Counted from the first letter of the stretch, positions 1 through 7,923 are shown. The stretch is DNA of 44,225 nucleotides from an uncultured bacterium (GCA_946548895.1 CAMNQF010000030.1:1-44225), one strand, 5' to 3'. Translations and numbers: made by a program. The notes: generated by a model not told the origin, from the sequence alone.

Positions 1-699
1 CGGCAGGTGGCCCTCATTGTGCTCATGGCCCAGATGGGCTCCTTCGTCCCGGCCAGGTCCGCCCGGATCGGGGTGGTGGACCGGGTGTTTACCCGCATCG
101 GGGCGTCCGACGACCTGGCGGCGGGCCAGTCCACTTTCATGGTGGAGATGACGGAGGTGGCGGCCATGCTGAAAAACGCCACCCCCAAGTCCCTGCTGGT
201 CCTGGACGAGATCGGCCGGGGCACCTCCACCTATGATGGGATGTCCATCGCCCGGGCGGTGCTGGAGCACTGCGCGGACAAGCGCCGCCTGGGCGCCAAG
301 ACCCTGTTCGCCACCCACTACCACGAGCTCACCGAGGTGGAGCGCGCCATCGAGGGGGTGCGCAACTACCACATCGCCGCCAAAAAGCGGGGGGACGGCA
401 TTGTGTTCCTGCGGAAGATCGTCCCAGGCGGGGCGGACCAGAGCTACGGCGTGGAGGTGGCCAGGCTGGCGGGGGTGCCGGGCCGGGTGGTGGACCGGGC
501 CCGGGAGATTCTGGAAGAGCTGGAGGGCCAGGCCGGGGCGGCCCGCCCCCAGCCCGCCGGCGCGGAGCCGGACCCCCAGGTCTCCCTGGGCGACATGGCC
601 GGGGCGGCGGTGCTGGAGGAGCTGCGCGCCGTCTCGGTGGAGACCCTCACCCCCATTGAGGCCATGAACCTGCTCTATCAGCTGAAGAGCCGCCTGTGA
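1..699 (+). CDS. mutS: DNA mismatch repair ATPase MutS, C-terminal part (5' truncated by window edge)
   Basis: This is the last 232 residues of MutS, the mismatch-recognition ATPase of DNA repair. The frame is open from base 1 ([18 protein letters not shown], which follows the Walker A region in MutS). Visible motifs are the Walker B segment [16 protein letters not shown], the ATHYHEL switch and the C-terminal helix-turn-helix region that supports dimerisation. The mismatch-binding, connector and lever domains and Walker A lie outside the window. There is no sign of frameshift. A strong hairpin terminator follows 20 bp after the stop. The family assignment is secure; only the missing 5' end is unknown. 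Confidence 0.96.
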   Translation, partial: RQVALIVLMAQMGSFVPARSARIGVVDRVFTRIGASDDLAAGQSTFMVEMTEVAAMLKNATPKSLLVLDEIGRGTSTYDGMSIARAVLEHCADKRRLGAKTLFATHYHELTEVERAIEGVRNYHIAAKKRGDGIVFLRKIVPGGADQSYGVEVARLAGVPGRVVDRAREILEELEGQAGAARPQPAGAEPDPQVSLGDMAGAAVLEELRAVSVETLTPIEAMNLLYQLKSRL

Positions 700-712
700 G
701 GGCGCGCCGGCG

Positions 713-752
713 CAAAAACGCCGGGAGGGCATAAACCCTCCCGGCGTTTTTT
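713..752. terminator. Bidirectional intrinsic terminator between mutS and yerC
   Basis: An 11-bp perfect stem (arms 719-729 and 736-746, CGCCGGGAGGG type) with a 6-nt loop is followed by six T on the plus strand and preceded by five A (T on the minus strand). It can therefore end both mutS and the convergent yerC. Confidence 0.9.
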
Positions 753-826
753 CTACCGTTTTTCCCGGAACGGCCCGTGGCGGTGCAGTACCAGCAGCGG
801 CATCCGCCGCCCCGCTGGCGCGCCGC

Positions 827-1126
827 CTATGTCTCCGCTTTGTTTTTCCGCCGCTGGATCATCCGCCGGAAGCCCCCCGCCCCAAAGGAAAAGATGCGGT
901 TCACCCGGCTGATGGTGGCGGAGCTGGCCCCGGTTTTGTCCAGAATCTCGGTATACACCAGCCCGTCGTCCAGCAGCAGGGCCACGTCGTACCGCTGCTC
1001 CATGGCCCGCAGCTCACCCACGGTGCACAGGTCGTCGAAGAACGCGATGCACTCCTCGATGCTGCGCAGCTGCAAAATGCTCTCATACAGCGCCATACTC
1101 CGCGCTTTGTTGGTGGTTTTTGGCAT
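827..1126 (-). CDS. yerC: YerC/YecD family TrpR-like transcriptional regulator
   Basis: A 99-residue protein of the YerC/YecD family, related to the Trp repressor fold. The N-terminal half (LYESILQLRSIEECIAFFDDLCTVGELRAMEQR) is the family hallmark. The second half carries the helix-turn-helix (YTEILDKTGASSATISRVNR) and ends in a basic tail. Family members are small DNA-binding proteins; in Bacillus subtilis YerC affects expression of the his genes. The target here cannot be seen. The start at 1126 has a GGGAGGGA ribosome-binding site and a good sigma-A promoter upstream. It is monocistronic and convergent with mutS. Confidence 0.92.
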   Translation of the reverse strand: MPKTTNKARSMALYESILQLRSIEECIAFFDDLCTVGELRAMEQRYDVALLLDDGLVYTEILDKTGASSATISRVNRIFSFGAGGFRRMIQRRKNKAET

Positions 1127-1158
1127 AACTGTCCCTCCCGGTCCTCAATGCTTCTCAT

Positions 1159-1187
1159 ATTTTAGCACACGAAAGGGATAAAGTAAA
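1159..1187 (-). promoter_or_regulatory. Sigma-A promoter of yerC
   Basis: Minus-strand -35 TTTACT (1182-1187), 17-bp spacer, -10 TAAAAT (1159-1164), about 30 bp upstream of the yerC start. Confidence 0.65.
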
Positions 1188-1233
1188 CAACAATTTTCTC
1201 CCGTCTGCGCGGTTGTTTCGGCCGGCTCCGGGG

Positions 1234-1262
1234 TTGTCTTTTTCAGGGAAAAGAGGTACAAT
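1234..1262 (+). promoter_or_regulatory. Sigma-A promoter of the YheO/DauR-like regulator
   Basis: -35 TTGTCT (1234-1239), 17-bp spacer, -10 TACAAT (1257-1262). The regulator start lies about 60 bp downstream behind an AGGAGGAGG site. Confidence 0.7.
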
Positions 1263-1330
1263 AGACGGACGGGCAGACGCCGCTCCCGGGGCGGCCTCCC
1301 GAACACCTACGACAGGAGGAGGCGGCGCAT

Positions 1331-1966
1331 ATGACCCGAGAGGAAGCCTTTGAATTCCTGGACCGCACCGCGCGGGGGATTGCCGAGATGTTCGGCTCCA
1401 CCTGCGAAACCCTGGTTCACGACATGGGGGTGCCCACGCACCCCATTTTATCCATCTACAACGGCCATGTGTCCGGCCGGGAGGTGGGCTCCACCATGGA
1501 CATCATGGGCATTGGCCTGGAGCTGGACGAGCAGGCGGCCACCACCGACCAGGTGAACCTGGCCGCCGTCACCCCCGACGGGCGGCAGACCAAGTCTTCC
1601 ACCTTCCACATGATTGGGGACGGGTACAACCTGGCCCTGGGCATTAACTTTGACTATACCTCCCTGGTGTACGCCAACCGCATTTTAGAGGACCTGATGA
1701 GCGCCCGGTCCGACCTGCGCTCCGCCCTGTGGCAGCCGGGGGATTCCCGGCAGCTGGCGGACCTGTTTGAGCAGTGCGCGGCGGAGCTGGGCAAGCCGCT
1801 GGAAGTGTTCACCAAGGCGGACCGGCTGAAGGTGATCGCACTGCTGCGGGAGCGCAGCGCCTTCTCCTACCGCAAATCGGTGCCCTATGTGGCCGGGCGG
1901 CTGGGGGTGTCCCGGTACACCGTGTACAAGTATCTGGAAGAGGTGGGGGCGGACGCGCCGGAGTGA
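1331..1966 (+). CDS. YheO/DauR-like transcriptional regulator (PAS-like domain plus HTH)
   Basis: A 211-residue one-component regulator. Residues about 1-120 match the YheO PAS-like domain (FGSTCETLVHDMG, PILSIYNGHVSGREVGS), which is thought to sense a small ligand. The C-terminal 60 residues hold an HTH_22 domain (LKVIALLRERSAFSYRKSVPYVAGRLGVS, then RYTVYKYLEEV). The best-known relative is DauR, a repressor of D-arginine catabolism genes; nothing shows the same ligand here. ATG 1331 follows an AGGAGGAGG site at 1314-1322. It stands alone upstream of a dipeptidase with its own promoter, so a role in amino-acid or peptide use is only a guess. Confidence 0.85.
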   Translation: MTREEAFEFLDRTARGIAEMFGSTCETLVHDMGVPTHPILSIYNGHVSGREVGSTMDIMGIGLELDEQAATTDQVNLAAVTPDGRQTKSSTFHMIGDGYNLALGINFDYTSLVYANRILEDLMSARSDLRSALWQPGDSRQLADLFEQCAAELGKPLEVFTKADRLKVIALLRERSAFSYRKSVPYVAGRLGVSRYTVYKYLEEVGADAPE

Positions 1967-1980
1967 GCGGCTTGTTTCCC

Positions 1981-2009
1981 TTGTAAACGACAGCGGAAAG
2001 GGATAGAAT
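1981..2009 (+). promoter_or_regulatory. Sigma-A promoter of the PepV-type dipeptidase
   Basis: -35 TTGTAA (1981-1986), 17-bp spacer, -10 TAGAAT (2004-2009). The 5' UTR is about 110 nt and GC-rich, with a small CCCCGC/GCGGGG hairpin near 2056-2071. Confidence 0.65.
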
Positions 2010-2126
2010 ATGAGGCAGCGTAACGGGGCGGCCCGCCGCTCCGCCCCAAGGGGGACCCCGCTTCCGCGGGGGAGATGGCGCGGCGGATAAGCGCGGCTGT
2101 GCCGGCGATGACGAGGAGTGTTACAT

Positions 2127-3527
2127 ATGATAAGAGAACAGATCGAAGCCTATTTCGCGGATCAGGAAAAGCCGCTGGTGGAGGCGGTGAGCCGCCTGGT
2201 GTCCATTGACAGCGTGGAGGGGGCCCCGGCCCCCGGCGCGCCCTTCGGCCCCGGACCCGCCGCCGCCCTGGACGAGGCCCTGGCCATCGCCCGGGAGTGG
2301 GGGCTGGCGGCGGAAAACCACGAGGGATACGTGGGCACCGCCAGCCTGAACGGGAAAGAGGACGCCCTGCACATCCTGGGGCACCTGGACGTAGTGGCTC
2401 CGGGGGAGGGCTGGACCGTTACCCAGCCCTACGTCCCCAAGCTGGTGGACGGCCTGCTGTACGGCCGGGGGACCGACGACGACAAGGGGCCTGTGGCCGC
2501 CTCCCTGCTGGCCATGAAGGCGGTGAAGGACCTGGGCGTGCCGCTGAAAAAGAACTGCAAGGTGATTATGGGCACCAACGAGGAGAGCGGCTCGGGGGAC
2601 ATCGCCTGGTACTTTGCCCGGCATCCCTTCGCCCCCGCCACTTTCTCCCCGGACTCCGGCTTCCCCGTCATCAACACGGAAAAGGGGGGCTTCCGCCCCA
2701 CCTTCACCAAAAGCTGGCCCGCCCAGGAGGCGCTGCCCCGGGTGAAGTGGCTCCACGGCGGCATCCGGGGGAACATCCTGCCCGGGAACGCCTCCGCCGG
2801 GGTGGAGGGGCTCACCATGCACGACATCCAGCCCGTGGCCCGGAACATCACCGCCCGGACCGGCGTCAAGTTCACGTTTGCCCACGAGGACGGCCTCACC
2901 GTGGTGAAGGCCAAGGGGGAGGCGTCCCACGCCGCCTGGCCCGAGGGGGGCAACAACGCCATTACCGGGCTGGTTGCCCTGCTGTGCGCCCTGCCGCTGG
3001 CGGAGGGCGGGTGCCGGGACGCGCTGAACGGCCTGAACGCCCTGCTTCCCCACGGGGACTGTAAGGGCCGCGCCCTGGGCATCGCCCAGGAGGAGCCGGT
3101 GGCCGGGCCGCTGACGGTGGCTTTCTCCCTGCTGGAGGTGACGGAGACCGGCCTCAAGGGCTACTTTGACAGCCGGGTGCCCCTGTGCGCCACTGAGGAC
3201 AACTGCCTCAACGTGGCGCGGGCCGCGTTTGAGGGCAAGGGCTTCACCTTCTCGGGGACCCAGGGCGCGCCCCACCACGTCCCCGCCGACAGCCCCTTTA
3301 TCAAGACCCTGCTGAAGCGGTACGAGGAATACACCGGCCTGAAGGGGGAGTGCCTGTCCACCGGCGGCGGCACCTACGTCCACGACATCCCCGGCGGCGT
3401 GGCCTTCGGGTGTACCCTGCCCGGCTTTGACACCCACCTCCACGGCCCCGACGAGCGGGTTCGGGTCAGCGACCTGCTGCTGTCCGCCAAGCTGTTCGCC
3501 CACATCATCATCGACCTGTGCGAATAA
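2127..3527 (+). CDS. pepV: PepV/Sapep-type M20 dipeptidase
   Basis: A 466-residue M20 metallopeptidase that hydrolyses dipeptides in the cytoplasm using two zinc (or manganese) ions. Metal-site motifs are visible: ILGHLDVV (His-x-Asp), the bridging Asp in RGTDDDKGP, and the catalytic Glu pair in NEESGSGD. A lid domain lies in the middle, and the C-terminal His is in DTHLHGPDE. Length fits PepV (about 470). ATG 2127 is chosen over the upstream GTG at 2118 because GAGGAG (2113-2118) lies 8 nt before 2127 and overlaps the GTG. It is followed by a terminator and faces uraA. Confidence 0.92.
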   Translation: MIREQIEAYFADQEKPLVEAVSRLVSIDSVEGAPAPGAPFGPGPAAALDEALAIAREWGLAAENHEGYVGTASLNGKEDALHILGHLDVVAPGEGWTVTQPYVPKLVDGLLYGRGTDDDKGPVAASLLAMKAVKDLGVPLKKNCKVIMGTNEESGSGDIAWYFARHPFAPATFSPDSGFPVINTEKGGFRPTFTKSWPAQEALPRVKWLHGGIRGNILPGNASAGVEGLTMHDIQPVARNITARTGVKFTFAHEDGLTVVKAKGEASHAAWPEGGNNAITGLVALLCALPLAEGGCRDALNGLNALLPHGDCKGRALGIAQEEPVAGPLTVAFSLLEVTETGLKGYFDSRVPLCATEDNCLNVARAAFEGKGFTFSGTQGAPHHVPADSPFIKTLLKRYEEYTGLKGECLSTGGGTYVHDIPGGVAFGCTLPGFDTHLHGPDERVRVSDLLLSAKLFAHIIIDLCE

Positions 3528-3534
3528 ATCAAGC

Positions 3535-3571
3535 AAGGACCGCTCCGTGCATATACGGGGCGGTCCTTTTT
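3535..3571 (+). terminator. Terminator of the dipeptidase gene
   Basis: Stem AGGACCGCtCCGT / ACGGGGCGGTCCT with one mismatch, a short loop and a run of five T, 8 nt after the stop codon. Confidence 0.8.
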
Positions 3572-3589
3572 GATGTGTCACGTTTCGAT

Positions 3590-4936
3590 TTAATACCGGC
3601 CAAAGTCGCCGGAGCGGCCCTGGGTCACATCGGAGCCAAACTCGTAGTCCTTGCCGGGCAGGATGGCGTTCAGCGCGATGCCCGCGATGGCGGCGATGGC
3701 CAGAGAGGTCAGGGTGATGTCGGTGCCGCCGATATGGAAGGTGAGGCCGGAGAACTCGTTGCTGAAGCCCCAGATCTTGAAGCCAAGGCCGCACACCATG
3801 ATGACGGCGGCGATGATGAGGTTCCGGGAGTTGGTGAAGTCCACCCGGTTCTCCACCACGTTGCGCACGCCGATGGCGGAGATCATGCCGTAGAGGATGA
3901 AGGACACCCCGCCGATGATGGCGGTGGGGATAGAGTTGATGACGGCGGCGAATTTGGGGGAGAAGGACAGCACCACCGCGTAGACGGCGGCCAGCCGGAC
4001 CACCTTGGGGTCAAAGACCTGGGAAAGCTCCAGCACGCCGGTGTTCTCGCCGTAGGTGGTGTTGGCGGGGCCGCCGAACATACCGGCCAGGGAGGTGGCG
4101 ATGCCGTCGCCGATGAGGGTGCGGTGGAGGCCCGGGTCCTCAATGAAGTTCTCCTCCACGGTGGCGGAGATGGCGGACATATCGCCGATGTGCTCCATCA
4201 TGGCGGCAATGGCGATGGGGGCCATTACCAGGATGGAGGTCACGTCAAACTTGGCCAGCACGAAGGGCTGCAGGCCCACAAAGTCGGCGGCGGCCACCCC
4301 GGAGAAGTCCACCTGACGGGTCACCAGGGCCACGGCGTAGGGGATGAGCACCCCCAGCAGGATGGGGATGATCTTCACCATGCCCCTGCCCCAGATATTG
4401 GCGGCCACGATGACGGCGATGGACAGGATGGCCAGCCACCAGTTGGTGGAGGCGTTGTTGATGGCGCTGGGGGCCAGGGACAGGCCGATGAGGATGATGA
4501 TGGGCCCGGTGACCACCGGGGGCAGGAAGCGCATCACCTTGTGGACGCCCACCAGCTTAATGAGGCCGGCCAGCGCCAGGTACAGCAGCCCGGCCACCAC
4601 GATGCCGCCCAGGGCGTAGGGCAGCTTTTCCTCGCCGGTCATGCCGGCGTAGATGCCAGAGTCCAGCTCGGCCACGGCGGAGAAGCCGCCCAGGTAGGCG
4701 AAGGAGGAGCCCAGGAACGCTGGTACTTTCAGCTTGGTGCACACGTGGAAGAACAGGGTGCCGATTCCGGCGAAAAATAGGGTGGTTTGGATGGACAGGG
4801 GCAGGCCGTACCCCTGGACCAGGATGGGCACCAGCACGGTGGCGCCGAACATGGCGAACATATGCTGGAGGCCCAAGATGAGCATCTTGGGCACGCCCAG
4901 GGTACGGGCGTCGCGGATGGGTCCTTGATTGTTCAT
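3590..4936 (-). CDS. uraA: Uracil permease, NCS2 family
   Basis: A 448-residue nucleobase:cation symporter of the NCS2 (UraA/PyrP) family for uracil uptake across the inner membrane. It has about 14 hydrophobic segments, the opening LGLQHMFAMFGATVLVPIL typical of uracil permeases, and the substrate-site region MEHIGDMSAISATVEENFIEDPGLHRTLIGDGIATS with the conserved ExxGD and NTTYGENTG motifs. Length is normal. ATG 4936 follows GGGAGAGAG. It lies 49 nt downstream of an intrinsic terminator preceded by a leader peptide, so expression is probably set by attenuation. It is a single-gene unit convergent with the dipeptidase gene. Confidence 0.94.
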   Translation of the reverse strand: MNNQGPIRDARTLGVPKMLILGLQHMFAMFGATVLVPILVQGYGLPLSIQTTLFFAGIGTLFFHVCTKLKVPAFLGSSFAYLGGFSAVAELDSGIYAGMTGEEKLPYALGGIVVAGLLYLALAGLIKLVGVHKVMRFLPPVVTGPIIILIGLSLAPSAINNASTNWWLAILSIAVIVAANIWGRGMVKIIPILLGVLIPYAVALVTRQVDFSGVAAADFVGLQPFVLAKFDVTSILVMAPIAIAAMMEHIGDMSAISATVEENFIEDPGLHRTLIGDGIATSLAGMFGGPANTTYGENTGVLELSQVFDPKVVRLAAVYAVVLSFSPKFAAVINSIPTAIIGGVSFILYGMISAIGVRNVVENRVDFTNSRNLIIAAVIMVCGLGFKIWGFSNEFSGLTFHIGGTDITLTSLAIAAIAGIALNAILPGKDYEFGSDVTQGRSGDFGRY

Positions 4937-4984
4937 AGTCTCTCTCCCTTTTCATTGGTATTGGGGCGGACGGCTCCCAGGCGC

Positions 4985-5019
4985 AAAAAAAGAGACAACC
5001 ACCAAAAGCGGCGATTGTC
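4985..5019 (-). terminator. Attenuator terminator in the uraA leader
   Basis: On the minus strand, arm 5010-5019 (GACAATCGCC) pairs with arm 4994-5003 (GGTGGTTGTC): 10 bp including two G-U pairs, 6-nt loop. T-rich tail TCTTTTTTT follows. It lies between promoter and uraA, and its stem starts 1 nt after the leader-peptide stop, so a ribosome at that stop would mask it. Confidence 0.85.
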
Positions 5020-5020
5020 G

Positions 5021-5086
5021 TCACAGAGGGGAATAGAAATGGCGGGGCTGAAAGACAAGCACAGCGGAAGCCTGTGGTTTCAGCAT
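5021..5086 (-). CDS. uraA leader peptide (21 residues)
   Basis: A short reading frame starting MLKPQASAV and ending RHFYSPL. Its ATG at 5086 is preceded by an excellent Shine-Dalgarno sequence AAAGGAGGGG (5093-5102) and lies about 20 nt from the predicted transcription start, so it should be efficiently translated. The stop codon (5021-5023) abuts the terminator hairpin with a 1-nt gap. This geometry resembles the pyrBI leader of enteric bacteria, where ribosome position relative to RNA polymerase, set by UTP-dependent pausing, decides termination. I see no PyrR-binding consensus. The peptide itself probably has no function. Confidence 0.75.
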   Translation of the reverse strand: MLKPQASAVLVFQPRHFYSPL

Positions 5087-5114
5087 ACCGTTCCCCTCCT
5101 TTCGCGTTCGTATT

Positions 5115-5143
5115 ATAATACCAGAAGGCGGCGGAAAGCGCAA
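5115..5143 (-). promoter_or_regulatory. Promoter of the uraA leader transcript
   Basis: Minus-strand -35 TTGCGC (5138-5143), 17-bp spacer, -10 TATTAT (5115-5120); an overlapping TATAAT is at 5112-5117. Initiation near 5105 gives a roughly 20-nt UTR before the leader peptide. Confidence 0.75.
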
Positions 5144-5186
5144 CCCGGAATATTGCACAAAAACTTGACGGCGTCCGGCGGGACGC

Positions 5187-5220
5187 GGAGTGCCCCCAGC
5201 CGGCGGGGCGGGGGCACTCC
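5187..5220. repeat. GC-rich hairpin upstream of the uraA promoter
   Basis: Perfect 11-bp inverted repeat (GGAGTGCCCCC 5187-5197, GGGGGCACTCC 5210-5220) with a 12-nt loop and no T-tail on either strand. It lies between glnQ and the uraA promoter; role unknown. Confidence 0.5.
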
Positions 5221-5273
5221 GTTGATACCTTGGAGAGAAGATCAACGGCGCGGGGGCCGCTTGTGACACGCAG

Positions 5274-5303
5274 GCATCCCCACCCCCGCGGGGGTGGGGA
5301 TGC
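5274..5303 (-). terminator. 14-bp palindrome just after the amino-acid ABC operon
   Basis: GCATCCCCACCCCC (5274-5287) pairs perfectly with 5290-5303 across 2 nt, beginning 3 nt after the ATPase stop codon. There is no U-tract, so it may be a pause or 3'-end-protecting hairpin rather than a classical terminator. Confidence 0.55.
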
Positions 5304-5306
5304 TAT

Positions 5307-6029
5307 TCACAATACCTTAGACAGGAAATCAATGGTGCGGGGCTGCTTGGGGTGGGCGAAGAAAGCGTGGGGCTCGTCCTGCTCCAGGATGTGCCCCTCG
5401 TCCATGAACAGCACCCGGGTGCCCACCTCCCGGGCGAAGCCCATCTCGTGGGTGACCACCACCATGGTCATACCCTCTTCGGCCAGCTCCTTCATGACCG
5501 CCAGCACCTCCCCCACCATCTCGGGGTCCAGGGCGGAGGTGGGCTCGTCAAACAGCATCAGCTTGGGCTTCATGGCCAGCGCCCGGACGATGGCGATGCG
5601 CTGCTTCTGCCCGCCGGACAGTTGGGCGGGGTAGGCGTCCGCCTTCTCCTCCAGGTTGACCCGCCTGAGCAGGGCGGTGGCGGCGTCGTCCGCCTCCGCC
5701 TGGGTCATCAGCTTGGTGCGCACCGGGGCCAGAGTGATGTTTTTTCGGATGGTCATGTTGGGAAACAGGTTGAAGTGCTGGAACACCATGCCCATCTGGC
5801 GGCGGATGGCGTTGATGTCCGCCTTGGGGTCGGTGATCTCCCGCCCCTCGAAGGTGATGGAGCCGGAGGTGGGGGTCTCCAGCAGGTTGAGGCAGCGCAG
5901 GAAGGTGGACTTGCCCGACCCGGAGGGACCGATGACCACCACCTTCTCCCCGGGGTGGATGTGCTCGGAGATGTTGTCCAGCACTAGGTGGCTGCCGAAG
6001 GATTTGGACAGGTTTTGTACGTCTATCAT
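5307..6029 (-). CDS. Polar amino-acid ABC transporter, ATP-binding protein (GlnQ/HisP type)
   Basis: A 240-residue ATPase that powers uptake of a polar amino acid from the cytoplasmic face. It shows Walker [11 protein letters not shown]-loop FQHFNLFP, signature [15 protein letters not shown], Walker [14 protein letters not shown] and switch His [10 protein letters not shown], all in the form typical of the PAAT (GlnQ/HisP/ArtP) group. ATG 6029 follows GGAGGAAC. It is the third gene of the operon binding protein - permease - ATPase. One permease gene suggests a homodimeric membrane part. The substrate (Gln, Arg, His, Cys) cannot be fixed from sequence by eye. Confidence 0.92.
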   Translation of the reverse strand: MIDVQNLSKSFGSHLVLDNISEHIHPGEKVVVIGPSGSGKSTFLRCLNLLETPTSGSITFEGREITDPKADINAIRRQMGMVFQHFNLFPNMTIRKNITLAPVRTKLMTQAEADDAATALLRRVNLEEKADAYPAQLSGGQKQRIAIVRALAMKPKLMLFDEPTSALDPEMVGEVLAVMKELAEEGMTMVVVTHEMGFAREVGTRVLFMDEGHILEQDEPHAFFAHPKQPRTIDFLSKVL

Positions 6030-6091
6030 GTCAGTTCCTCCTTCCCGGGAGGCCGTGCCGCAAAGCGGACAAGGGGCGGATGAACCGCCGT

Positions 6092-6826
6092 TCAGCGTCG
6101 GTCACTTTGACGCAGCCTCCTTTCCAGTTTCCCCTGGAGCCAGGTGAAGATGATGACCACGGCTAAGTACAGCAGGGCGATGCCGATGAGAGGGGGCATG
6201 AAGTCGTAGGTCCTGCCGCCCAGGGTAAAGGCGTAGTACAGCATCTCCATGCCGCCGATGGCCTGGACCAGGGAGGTATCTTTGAACAGGGTGATGAACT
6301 CGTTGCCCAGGGAGGGCAGGATGGCCTTGAACGCCTGAGGGATGACGATGAACCGCATGGTGTCCAGGTAGTTCAGCCCCAGGGAGCGTCCCGCCTCGGT
6401 CTGGCCGATGTCCACGCTCATGAGGCCACCCCGGATGATCTCCGCCACGTAGGCCCCGGAGTTGACGCCCAGGCCGATGAAGCCCACCAGCACCTTATTG
6501 CGCTCGGCCCGGAGGATGACGAAAGTCCAGATGTACAGCTGCACCAGCATAGGGGTGCCCCGGATGACGGTGGTGTACACCTGGCACAGGGCGTTGACCA
6601 GCCCCAACAGAGGATTTTTCCGCCGCCCAGGCCGCTGCTGGTCGTGGGCGGTGCGGACCATGGCCACAATCAGCCCTAAAAGCACTCCGAAAACCAGGGC
6701 GACGACCGTCAGTTCCAGGGTGGTGCCCAGGCCCTGGAGGTAGAGCTTCCAGCGGTCGGCCTCAATAAAGGCGGTGTACAGCCGGGGACCAAGGCTGTCC
6801 AGCCAGTCGATGAGTGATCGGATCAT
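6092..6826 (-). CDS. Polar amino-acid ABC transporter, permease
   Basis: A 244-residue His/Glu/Gln/Arg/opine-family inner-membrane permease. About five membrane helices are visible, starting with [21 protein letters not shown]. The coupling motif region [28 protein letters not shown] contacts the ATPase and fits the EAA-loop consensus of PAAT permeases. The ATG at 6826 has GGAGAGGGG upstream. It sits between the binding-protein gene (72-bp gap carrying a stable hairpin) and the ATPase gene (62-bp gap). Confidence 0.92.
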   Translation of the reverse strand: MIRSLIDWLDSLGPRLYTAFIEADRWKLYLQGLGTTLELTVVALVFGVLLGLIVAMVRTAHDQQRPGRRKNPLLGLVNALCQVYTTVIRGTPMLVQLYIWTFVILRAERNKVLVGFIGLGVNSGAYVAEIIRGGLMSVDIGQTEAGRSLGLNYLDTMRFIVIPQAFKAILPSLGNEFITLFKDTSLVQAIGGMEMLYYAFTLGGRTYDFMPPLIGIALLYLAVVIIFTWLQGKLERRLRQSDRR

Positions 6827-6856
6827 AGCGTTTCCCCTCTCCTCTTTTTATGAGAC

Positions 6857-6880
6857 AGGGGCGGTCAACGGACCGCCCCT
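6857..6880 (-). repeat. Intercistronic hairpin between binding-protein and permease genes
   Basis: Perfect 10-bp stem AGGGGCGGTC/GACCGCCCCT with a 4-nt loop and no U-tail. In ABC operons such a hairpin commonly stabilises the upstream binding-protein message, giving it in excess of the membrane parts; that role is inferred. Confidence 0.65.
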
Positions 6881-6898
6881 GATCGGATCTCACTCGGC

Positions 6899-7759
6899 TC
6901 AGTCAGCCTTGATGTATTTATCCACGATACCCTGGAAGGTGCCGTCCGCCTTCAGCTCGGCCATGGCGGCGTTCACCGCGTCAAGCAGGGCGGTATTGCC
7001 CTTTTTCACGGCGATGGCGTATTCCTCGTTGGCGAACTCAGTGTCCAAAATCTTCAGGCCGGGGTTCTGGGCCACGTAGGCTTTAGCGGGCTCGTTGTCG
7101 ATGACCACCGCGTCCACCTTGCCCTGCACCAAGTCCATAACGGCCAGGGCGCCGGTCTCGTAGGCGGTGACGTGGTCCGCGCCGTAGCCGTCGTCCTCGG
7201 GGGCGGCGGCGCAGTACTCATAGCCGGTGGTGGCCCGCTGGCAGCCGATCATCTGAGCGTTGGCCAGGTCGTCGATGCTCTGAATGGGCGAGTCCTCATT
7301 GACGATGATGACCTGCACGGCATTGGTGTAGGGGTCGGTGAAATCCATGACCTCCTGGCGGTCGGGCTTGACGGTGATGCCCGCCATGGCGATGTCGCTC
7401 TGGCCGTTCTGCACGGCCAGCAGGGCGGCGTCAAACCCCATGTCGTCCACCACCAGCTCCAGGCCCAGCTTCTTGGCGATGGCCTCGGCCACCTCCACGT
7501 CGATGCCCTCGAAGCCGCCGTCGTCGGTGAGCATCTCATAGGGAGGGAAAGCGGCGTTGGTAGCCATATGGAGCTTGCCCTCCTCCGCGGTGGTGAAGGC
7601 GGCGGGCTCGGCGCCCTGGCTGGGGGCGGCGGAGGGCTCGGCGGCCTGGTCGGGCGTGGCGCTGGGGGTGGGGGTGCTGCCCTGGTTGGAGCAGGCGGCC
7701 AGGGCGAACGCCATGGACAGCGCCAGCAGCAGGGCGGCAAATTTCTTCATTGTTTTCAT
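6899..7759 (-). CDS. Polar amino-acid ABC transporter, substrate-binding lipoprotein
   Basis: A 286-residue SBP_bac_3 family binding protein. The signal peptide MKTMKKFAALLLALSMAFALAAC ends in lipobox LAAC, so it is a lipoprotein anchored outside the membrane. An Ala/Pro/Ser linker follows, then the two-lobed domain beginning LHMATNAAFPPYEM, with FEGIDVEVAEAIAKKLGLEL and the ligand-contacting MAGITVKPDRQEVMDFTDPY. It is first in the operon behind its own promoter and a structured leader. The ligand is not readable, though the DRxExMDFTxPY signature supports an amino acid. Confidence 0.93.
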   Translation of the reverse strand: MKTMKKFAALLLALSMAFALAACSNQGSTPTPSATPDQAAEPSAAPSQGAEPAAFTTAEEGKLHMATNAAFPPYEMLTDDGGFEGIDVEVAEAIAKKLGLELVVDDMGFDAALLAVQNGQSDIAMAGITVKPDRQEVMDFTDPYTNAVQVIIVNEDSPIQSIDDLANAQMIGCQRATTGYEYCAAAPEDDGYGADHVTAYETGALAVMDLVQGKVDAVVIDNEPAKAYVAQNPGLKILDTEFANEEYAIAVKKGNTALLDAVNAAMAELKADGTFQGIVDKYIKAD

Positions 7760-7810
7760 TTTTCATTCATCTCCATAACAGTTTGCGAATGGGGAGCCGG
7801 GGCATATGTA

Positions 7811-7860
7811 TCCCCGCGGAGGCTCTCCCGCGGGCCACAAAGGGGACATCCCCTTTGTGT
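7811..7860 (-). promoter_or_regulatory. Two stacked hairpins in the 5' UTR of the amino-acid ABC operon
   Basis: On the transcript, CACAAAGGGG/CCCCTTTGTG (10 bp, arms 7850-7859 and 7836-7845, 4-nt loop) begins at about +1, and a CCCGCGG/CCGCGGG stem (7812-7834) follows. Neither has a U-tail. They may stabilise the 5' end or form part of a regulatory leader; no known riboswitch class recognised. Confidence 0.5.
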
Positions 7861-7867
7861 GAAGCCG

Positions 7868-7896
7868 ATTATAAACGTTATGCAAACAAAATGCAA
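7868..7896 (-). promoter_or_regulatory. Promoter of the amino-acid ABC operon
   Basis: Minus-strand -35 TTGCAT (7891-7896), 17-bp spacer, -10 TATAAT (7868-7873). The -35 box is embedded in the right arm of the upstream terminator hairpin. Confidence 0.75.
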
Positions 7897-7923
7897 GGGG
7901 AAATTGGTGGAATCCCCTTGCAT
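7884..7923 (-). terminator. Terminator downstream of the DUF2156 gene
   Basis: Perfect 10-bp stem ATGCAAGGGG/CCCCTTGCAT (arms 7914-7923 and 7891-7900), 13-nt loop, followed on the minus strand by TTTGTTT. It lies about 95 nt after the DUF2156 stop and shares bases with the next promoter. Confidence 0.65.

Noticed and set aside
2121-3794. 557-residue open frame on the minus strand opposite the dipeptidase gene
   Set aside because: Pro/Gly/Arg/His-rich composition, no recognisable domain, fully antisense to a clear M20 peptidase; an artefact of high GC third positions.
3518-4780. 420-residue plus-strand frame rich in His, Gly, Gln and Asp
   Set aside because: Exact antisense of uraA; the His/Asp bias mirrors hydrophobic codons of the permease. 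Not a metal-binding protein.
4985-5110. PyrR-binding attenuator upstream of uraA
   Set aside because: The characteristic PyrR loop (TCCAGAGAGG-like) is not seen; the leader peptide and terminator explain the structure better.
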